Origin: Heliocidaris erythrogramma
Lineage: Eukaryota; Echinodermata; Echinoidea; Camarodonta; Echinometridae
Direction of reading: 5' to 3'
NCBI GenBank assembly: GCA_025617745.1
Contig: CM046869.1
Coordinates: 15,147,168 to 15,211,167, forward strand
DNA length: 64,000 nt
The translations under genes were made by a program, and so were the position numbers. The notes beneath the pieces are model-generated. The model saw only the letters and a program-made list of their open reading frames with translations. It was not told where the DNA came from and searched no databases. Of the stretch, positions 58,060-64,000 are shown one piece after another (positions within the stretch are counted from its first letter, which is position 1; the number at the start of each line of letters is the position of its first letter).

Positions 58060-59447
58060 TGTATCCCCCGGCAGTATGCCGGAGGATACTTTGGATTCAG
58101 CAGCGTTTCGCCGCCGCCGCCGCGTCACATTCTTGTGTGCGCTCTAGCGGTCACATTTCTCGACAAATTTCTTTCAGACTTCCTGTGGACGTGTATCTTG
58201 GTAAAATCTGGACCCCTATAGTTTCTGGTGAAGCTGCCCCCAGTGTTCCATCTTTTATAGGGTAAAAGGCCATATTTTTGGGGATAGTTTGTGTGCGCTC
58301 TAGCGGTCACATTTCTCAACGGATTTTGTTCAAATTTTGTATGAAGGTGTCTCTTGGTAAAATCTGGAAACCTATAGATTTTGGTGATGCTGCCCCCAGT
58401 GTTCCGTCTTTTATAGGGTCAAAGGTCATATTTTGATAGATGTCTTGTGTGTACTCTTGTGTGTGCTCTGGCGGTCACATTTCTCAACGGATTTCGTTCA
58501 AATTTTGCATGAAAGTGTCTCTTGGTGTAATTTAAAAACCTATAGTGTTTGGTGATGCTGCCACCAGTGTTCCGTCTTTTATAGGGTCAAAGGTCATACT
58601 TCAGGGCATGGCGTGAGTGCACTCTGCAGGCCAGATTTCTCAACGGATTTTGTTCAAATTTTGTATGGAGATGTATCTTTGTATAATCTACACATGTTTA
58701 ATTTTTGGTGATGCTGCCCTCATTGTTCCGTCCTTTATAGGGTCAAAGGTCATTTTTCCATTTCTTGCACTCTTACTTCTGCATTTCTCGACGGATTTCA
58801 TTCAAATTTTGTATGGAGATGTATCTTGGTATAATCTACACATATTTAATTTTTGGTGATGCTGCCCTCATTATTCCGTCCCTTATTAGGTTAAAGGTCA
58901 TTTTTCCATTTCTTGCACTCTTACTTCTGCATTTCTTGACGGATTTCGTTCAAATTTTGTATGGAGATGTATCTTGGTATAATCTACACATATTTAATTT
59001 TTGGTGATGCTGCCCTCATTATTCCGTCCCTTATTAGGTTAAAGGTCATTTTTCCATTTCTTGCACTCTTACTTCTGCATTTCTTGACGGATTTCGTTCA
59101 AATTTTGCATGAAGGTGTCTCTTGGTGTAATCTAAAAACCTATAGTTTTTGGTGATGCTGCCACCAGTGTTCCGTTTTTTATAGGGTCAAAGGTCATTCT
59201 TCAGGGCATGGCGTGAGTGCACTCTGCAGGCCACATTTCTTGATGGATTTCTTTCAAATTTTGTATGGAGATGTATCTTGGTATATCTCTCAACACATTT
59301 CTTTCAAATTTGATATGAAGATGTGTCTTAGTGAAACCTACACATCTAATTTCTACACCATCCTTTTGTTTGAGGGAGGGGATGAGGGAGGGGATGGGGG
59401 AGGGTCTTTGTCCCTCCTTCAAATCGCTGCCAGTGCCGGGGGATACA
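58060..59447. mobile_element. Tandem array (about 8 x 150 bp) bounded by TGTATCCCCCGGCA inverted repeats
   Basis: The left end TGTATCCCCCGGCA (itself followed by a partly complementary TGCCGGAGGATAC) is matched by the complement TGCCGGGGGATACA at 59434-59447. Inside, a unit of 148-170 bp recurs about eight times, starting near 58139, 58293, 58463, 58619, 58768, 58917, 59067 and 59220. Each carries ATTTCTCAACGGATTT, TTCAAATTTTGTATG, GGTGATGCTGCC and TATAGGGTCAAAGGTCAT. Unit-length open frames exist but simply repeat the unit. A GCC run precedes the first unit. It looks like a nonautonomous transposon that contains a satellite-like array. Confidence 0.8.
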
Positions 59448-59702
59448 TTTAGCATTGCGCGGCCCCAGCAATGCACATTTCTAGTTTTTCTGATTTATTG
59501 AAACCAACTTGATGTCAGGGTGGACTTCCCCTTTAATACATGTACAGTATATTATCAGCTCAAGGCCTCTGGCCTAATGGCTACTCCTTGAGCAAAAGGC
59601 CCTTCGTCTAAATAGCTTCAAGCTCCTGGAATTTACCAACGTTATGCATTATTGTTCTAAAGACCAAATTTTGTCATATATTTTAGAAAGTAGATTAACT
59701 TT

Positions 59703-60705
59703 TACAGGCGCGGCTCTACACCCCAATTAACTTCTTTGTAAAGTCGTCAAAGCTTTTGAATTCCTAACGGCTATGAAGCCCTCCGCTGAGCGAGAAGCAG
59801 AAATCCTCGAAAATTCACATTCTCGTATCTCCCTCATTCGGGTCTTAAATATCAGCGTAGATAGGAAATGATGATATTATGCTTCATATTAATTTTCACT
59901 GAAAACGGTTGAGTATTTTTAGAGATACGAGTATTTTTCTGTTTCAGAGGGCCGGGAAAAGAGGTTTTGTTTTTTTCCTGACACAAGTCTGGGACGAAAT
60001 GAATATGCAAGCAAACAACATATTGCTTTAAACTTTAAACTCCAGTCTCACTCCCTGGGCAGTTTCAGGTTTGCGCAGTTAGTAGTTTGTGTAAAACTGC
60101 CATCAAAAATCGAAGACTTAACATGAAAAATACTGAAATCCTTGCAATCTGATTGGCTGAGAGCAAATTTGTCGGTAACAATCACTGACAAGACACGCCC
60201 CCTGTTTAGCGTACACTCGAGTTGAAACCATCCTGCATGCACCGCTATACGTAGGACTACACGCGAAGAACGGTAGAGGGTTCATGAATGCATTGCCTTT
60301 GATTTTTTTCCCGACATAACCGTTCGACGGATGATTATGAAAAGATATTTCGAGGATCCCCTCAATATACTTCGATTTTTCATAAGTGACAGTTTTGATC
60401 TTGCGCAATGACAGAAAATGTGAAAAATAATGCTAGATTTTCAGACTTAAAAAAAAAACATATGGCTCCTTATTTCTCTAAGTTTTCACAAATTAAAAAA
60501 TGATTTGACTACCAGTGATACTAATTATGGGTTAGGGCAACTCTTATTCTGGAATTTGATGTTTCGTTTCTAGGGCGAGATTTCACAATTTAGCTGAGAC
60601 TCTTCGGTAGCGGTTTTACGTAAACAAATTGTTTATTTTATGCAAATTAGGCAGGAAGGAGCGAAAGCTTTTGGGCAGTTAATTGCAGTGTAGAGCCGTG
60701 ACTGT
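59703..60705. mobile_element. TIR element flanked by 20-21-bp direct repeats
   Basis: The left end ACAGGCGCGGCTCTACAC (59704-59721) and the complement of the right end ACAGTCACGGCTCTACAC agree well, and both continue to CAATTAACT. Flanking direct repeats TTTAGAAAGTAGATTAACTT occur at 59682 and 60705, identical over 21 bp including the next base. The interior has no coding frame. Such a long duplication is unusual for a cut-and-paste element. Confidence 0.7.
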
Positions 60706-60719
60706 TTAGAAAGTAGATT

Positions 60720-60832
60720 AACTTTCTGATGGGCAAATCAACCTTTCTAATATACGATAATCTATAGAATATCGTATATTAGAAAGGTAGAGTATCGTAT
60801 ATTAGAAAGGTTGATTTGCCCATCAGAAAGTT
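60720..60832. repeat. Long palindrome with 39-bp perfect arms
   Basis: The arm 60720-60758 (starting AACTTTCTGATGGGCAAATC) is exactly complementary to 60794-60832. An additional copy of the inner segment ATCGTATATTAGAAAGG lies at 60771-60787 within the loop. It directly abuts the right flank of the previous TIR element, and lies 78 bp upstream of the first CDGSH-gene coding exon, in its presumed upstream intron. Confidence 0.95.
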
Positions 60833-60909
60833 ACCTGCATAGTATGAACCATGATATCTAAATTTTCATTCATTTTACAGGCCTTACAAAGAACAGATGA
60901 AATCACCTA

Positions 60910-62841
60910 ATGAGGAGTCAACTGTTGTTTCTTGCGAGGTTAGGATGCTATCATCATTCGAACTTTGATCTTGGTCTTTGCTATCACTGTCTACTGCCTA
61001 ACCTCTGCTTTACCTCTCCCCTGTCTGCTGACTGCCAGTCTAAAGCTCTCCTACCCTCACATGTCAGGAGCCTTCATTGGTCCAGCGCACCCTCTCAAAC
61101 AAAATCCATTAAAGAAAAATTGAACCATCTTTTGATGTCAAGACAAGCAATTGTTGCTTTAATTCAGAAATACAAAAGATCCAACACACAAGGCCTTGCA
61201 CTTTACACTGAACACATCTTATTAGGGAGAGCATACAGTAAAGCTCCAGCAGAGGTTGCAGAGAAGGAGTTTGATGTGTTAGAAGAGGAAGGACTGAAGA
61301 GACGTTCTACTATGGCAGAAGGAGGCAGTCATCGTGAAAAGGATGGTGAGATCCTGTACCCAGCGGTCGACACAGTGAGTTACATATAAAACTTTAACCC
61401 TTTTATTACTTAAACAGAATTAGATCAGAATTTTTGTTTAAAACTATAATTATTATTGAGGCCTTGTTTCCAAAAAAATAATGTGTACCGGACTACTGGT
61501 AACCACACATTCCATGTACTATATACGCTTCATTTAACTCATTCCTGAAATAATATGATTTGAATTATCTGTTCATGTAATAGTTGATGTGTACCGAGAT
61601 CAGCACATTTTCTAAATTTGATAAACTGCAATCGGCCTACACATGTACTCTACATGTATGTTCACAAACCATATCTGTTCAATAAAGAACTCTTTTTTTT
61701 TTTGCCTCCACACAAATTTTTAAATGATACATGAATAATATAATAGATACCAGTATTGTATTGTATTGAATTGAATTGAATTGAAGTGGTTTATTGTTAA
61801 AATTTCATCGTCGCCAATGGACGAATTGCGAAATCTTTTACAGAGTAAAAAAGATAATTATATACAATTCTGATTATCATAAAGTAGGACTGGTATTTAC
61901 ACCTTTCGTGCAATTGTAATTTTATATATATATGCTCATGGAAGGCATGCTTTATGATTCCTCTTCATGTATTTAATCAGATAATCAGGATGCATAATGC
62001 CTACACTAGTTTTGTTGATTGCTTGAATACATGTACATGTAGATACCAGTAAATTTTAAGGAAGCATTTTCAAATTTTGCAAATTTAAGGGCAATCAGAA
62101 AAGTTGTGAAGTTCTTAACTGAAATTATCTTCAACATCGTGGTCCCAAAACTATTCATTTCATGATTTGTGAATGGCTATTGATAAGAAAATTTGTTTGA
62201 TAACTTATTTGTAAGGCCAATTAGAATTTTTTTTTTCCTCTCTTAGGTAAATATCCAGATTCCGGAAGCATTTCCCCCAGGCTTTCTTTTCATTTTGCTG
62301 GTACTAGCAAGCAAGCTATTTAGCTGGTAGTTTAGGAGATCATTTCTACTGGTAGTTCAGGAGATCATGATACTCTTATCAGTTTGTATTCTGGCGCACA
62401 ATGAATTTTTTACATTTAAATTTGCTAAGTATTTAATGTTAGTAGTACATGTATTACAAAAAGTACATGGTTGGACTACCTTTGGTATTACAAGTGGGTA
62501 AATTGTTTTCTGACTGAAAAAAGCATACCGGTAGTTACATGTATGTCGACCATACATGTATGTTAGTCCCATAAACCTTTAACAAAGTTATATAGATGTC
62601 ACTGAGATACATGTACATGTACATACATGTATCCCTCTAGTTTTAATTCTCTTCCTCTCTTTGTTCTACTCTCTATGTCTCTTCCTCTGTTTTTTGTTTC
62701 ATTCTCTCACTCTCTCCGTCTCTCTCCATCTCTCCATCTGTCAGTATGGGCCAATAACAATACGAGGCAGTGAACTAGAACCTGGGAAGAAAAAGAAGTG
62801 GTGTACATGTGGTCTTAGCAAGAAGGCTCCATGGTGTGATG
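60910..62841 (+). CDS. CDGSH iron-sulfur domain protein, CISD3-like, first two coding exons (partial)
   Basis: Exon 1 codes from ATG 60910 to 61374 (donor GTGAGT) and exon 2 from 62745 (acceptor after CATCTGTCAG) to 62841 (donor GTAAGT); both meet in phase 0. An acceptor before 60881 and an in-frame TGA at 60898 suggest that exon 1 begins with a short 5' UTR. Exon 1 gives 155 residues with an N-terminus poor in acidic residues and HVRSLHWSSAPSQ, compatible with mitochondrial import. Exon 2 gives TIRGSELEPGKKKKW and CTCGLSKKAPWCDG, fitting the C-x-C-x2-S-x3-P-x-C-D-G motif; the His ligand would be in the next exon, outside the window. CDGSH proteins bind a labile 2Fe-2S cluster in redox or cluster transfer. 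Unlike human CISD3, the region before the motif is much longer. Confidence 0.72.
61375..62744 (+). other. Intron of the CDGSH gene
   Basis: The intron begins GTGAGT and ends CTGTCAG. It contains a GAATT repeat with a reversed LINE-like tail (about 61765-61850), several TACATGTA words and a pyrimidine-rich tract before the acceptor (about 62635-62740). Confidence 0.6.
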
Positions 62842-64000
62842 GTAAGTAATCTTCTTGGAACTCAAATTTTACCATGTTACAGGTCCTTACCAACTGGGCA
62901 ATATCATGATTATGAGAATGATTTTAAGAAAAGACATTGTATGATGTAGAAAGGCTCAATTTATCAATTAAAAGTGGTATTTATACATTGTTTTGAAAAG
63001 ATAACTGTGGTGTTGGAGATAAATAATGTGCCATTTTAACCTTTTATGGGCCACATTAGCTAGGCAGCATGTTCTTTTAATCAATGACATACCAAGGTTG
63101 CTAATTGGCACAGACAATAGGCAACTACATGTATTTACACAAGAAGTGCATTGTAAAAGCTATAATAATTTAATTACCATATTCAGTCTTGAGAAGATCT
63201 TAAATGAATGTGTTATCATTAGACCAGTTTGTAGTTGCAATGTAGATCATGTCACAAATGACCCAAAATATCCACTGACCTTTTCAATATGAAGAGGTCT
63301 TGCTTTATGCATTCTAGAATGATCACTCACAAAGTGACTGAGGTGCTTCATGAATAGCTTTAAATTTGTTTTTACCTTTTTTGAAAAAAATGAAATGATA
63401 TTTATCTGCTCATGCCCAGATGGCTTTTGCTAAACAGTCGGGTAACGTCGCGTCGCGTTGGTAGAAATTTTCGAACATTTTTCAGGAAGGTGTCTTCAAG
63501 GGGACAAATTGAAAAAGAGTCCATCTCAGTATGATTTTTCCCGTTTTCAGGCTAAAAACGACAAACAAGGGAATAAATAAAACAATAGAAGGATAATGCA
63601 AAGAAAAACATGAACTATAAAGAGAGAATAGAAGGGTAGGAAGGATGGAAGAAAATATGATGAAAGGAAACAAAGAATACAACAAAAGGAAAGTTGGAAA
63701 GTAAAAATAAGTGGATAAAAACAAAGAATAACAAAGAAAGATAGAGACATAAATGATAGAAGGGTAAAGATATTAAGAGTAACTTAAGGAAAGATAGAAG
63801 AGAAGATGATAATTTGAATAAAGGAATAACATAACGAAAGAAAAGATGAAAGGAAAACAAAATGATAGGATAAAAGCAAAGAATGTTTTAAGGAAAGTAA
63901 GTAAAGATGGGAAGCAAAAAATTATTTTAAAAAGAATAATATGAAAGATAGAGAGAGAAATGATAGGATAAAAAAGTTTAACTTATATAAAGAAAGACAG
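62842..64000 (+). other. Downstream intron (partial) with purine-rich tract
   Basis: No further CDGSH exon is seen before the window ends. From about 63561 to 64000 the plus strand is strongly purine-biased (GAAAG, GGAAAG, GATAG words). Frames on the minus strand there are Phe/Leu/Ser-rich artefacts. Confidence 0.6.

Noticed and set aside
58617..59155. Repeated membrane-protein-like frames (FPFLALLLLHF)
   Set aside because: They repeat with the 150-bp array unit, start and stop with it, and have no splice or family support.
63482..63860. Minus-strand Phe/Leu/Ser-rich frames resembling membrane proteins
   Set aside because: They read the complement of the purine-rich tract and have no recognisable domain.

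Overview
The window looks like animal (metazoan) genomic DNA: low GC, long stretches without genes, GT-AG introns, and a dense mix of retroelements and miniature DNA transposons. The repeat mix (a DIRS-type element, a Penelope-like element, a restriction-endonuclease-type LINE, a tRNA-like SINE, and many hAT and Harbinger MITEs) and the frequent TACATGTA and TAGGCCTA words suggest a marine invertebrate, possibly an echinoderm. That taxonomic guess is inference only. Very little host coding sequence is visible.

Region 1-10.9 kb is a nest of insertions. A decayed DIRS-type tyrosine-recombinase retroelement fills about 0.23-6.5 kb, with two partial gag copies, RT, RNase H and a split recombinase. 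A 902-bp foldback transposon with an exact 9-bp target duplication interrupts its recombinase gene. After a possible host exon (6613-6757) comes a rearranged Penelope-like element (about 7.1-10.2 kb). A 1.6-kb internally deleted DIRS derivative, with both inverted terminal repeats and the internal complementary region, is inserted into the Penelope element. A SINE and a second possible host exon (10.5-10.85 kb) follow.

Region 10.9-24.3 kb is mostly noncoding. It holds an 831-bp hAT MITE (8-bp TSD) inside a zone that repeats the word TAACGTATCT, a Tc1/mariner MITE (TA TSD), a long inverted-repeat foldback element, and a minus-strand relic of a LINE that encodes a restriction-like endonuclease (R4/Dong-like). 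Region 24.3-46 kb holds a minisatellite, a nearly perfect 70-bp palindrome, hairpin and Harbinger-type MITEs with TTA/TAA duplications, a foldback element built from iterated GCGACAATTGCTCC units, and many long poly(G) runs.

Region 46.4-52.6 kb has an L1/Tx1-like LINE tail split by a 335-bp hAT MITE (8-bp TSD), a CR1/Jockey-like LINE RT on the minus strand, and a minus-strand exon that may encode the lead-in to a BED-like zinc finger. Region 52.9-60.9 kb has a 954-bp Harbinger-type MITE, a tRNA-like sequence with A and B boxes and a T-run, a TIR element containing a tandem duplication, an eight-unit array of about 150 bp bounded by TIRs, a TIR element flanked by 20-21-bp direct repeats, and a long palindrome.

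The best host gene is at 60.9-62.8 kb (+): two exons with matching phase encode the start of a CDGSH iron-sulfur protein, closest by motif to mitochondrial CISD3. The gene runs beyond the window. No pathway or operon-like organisation can be inferred; the window is mainly a record of nested transposition around a few host exons.
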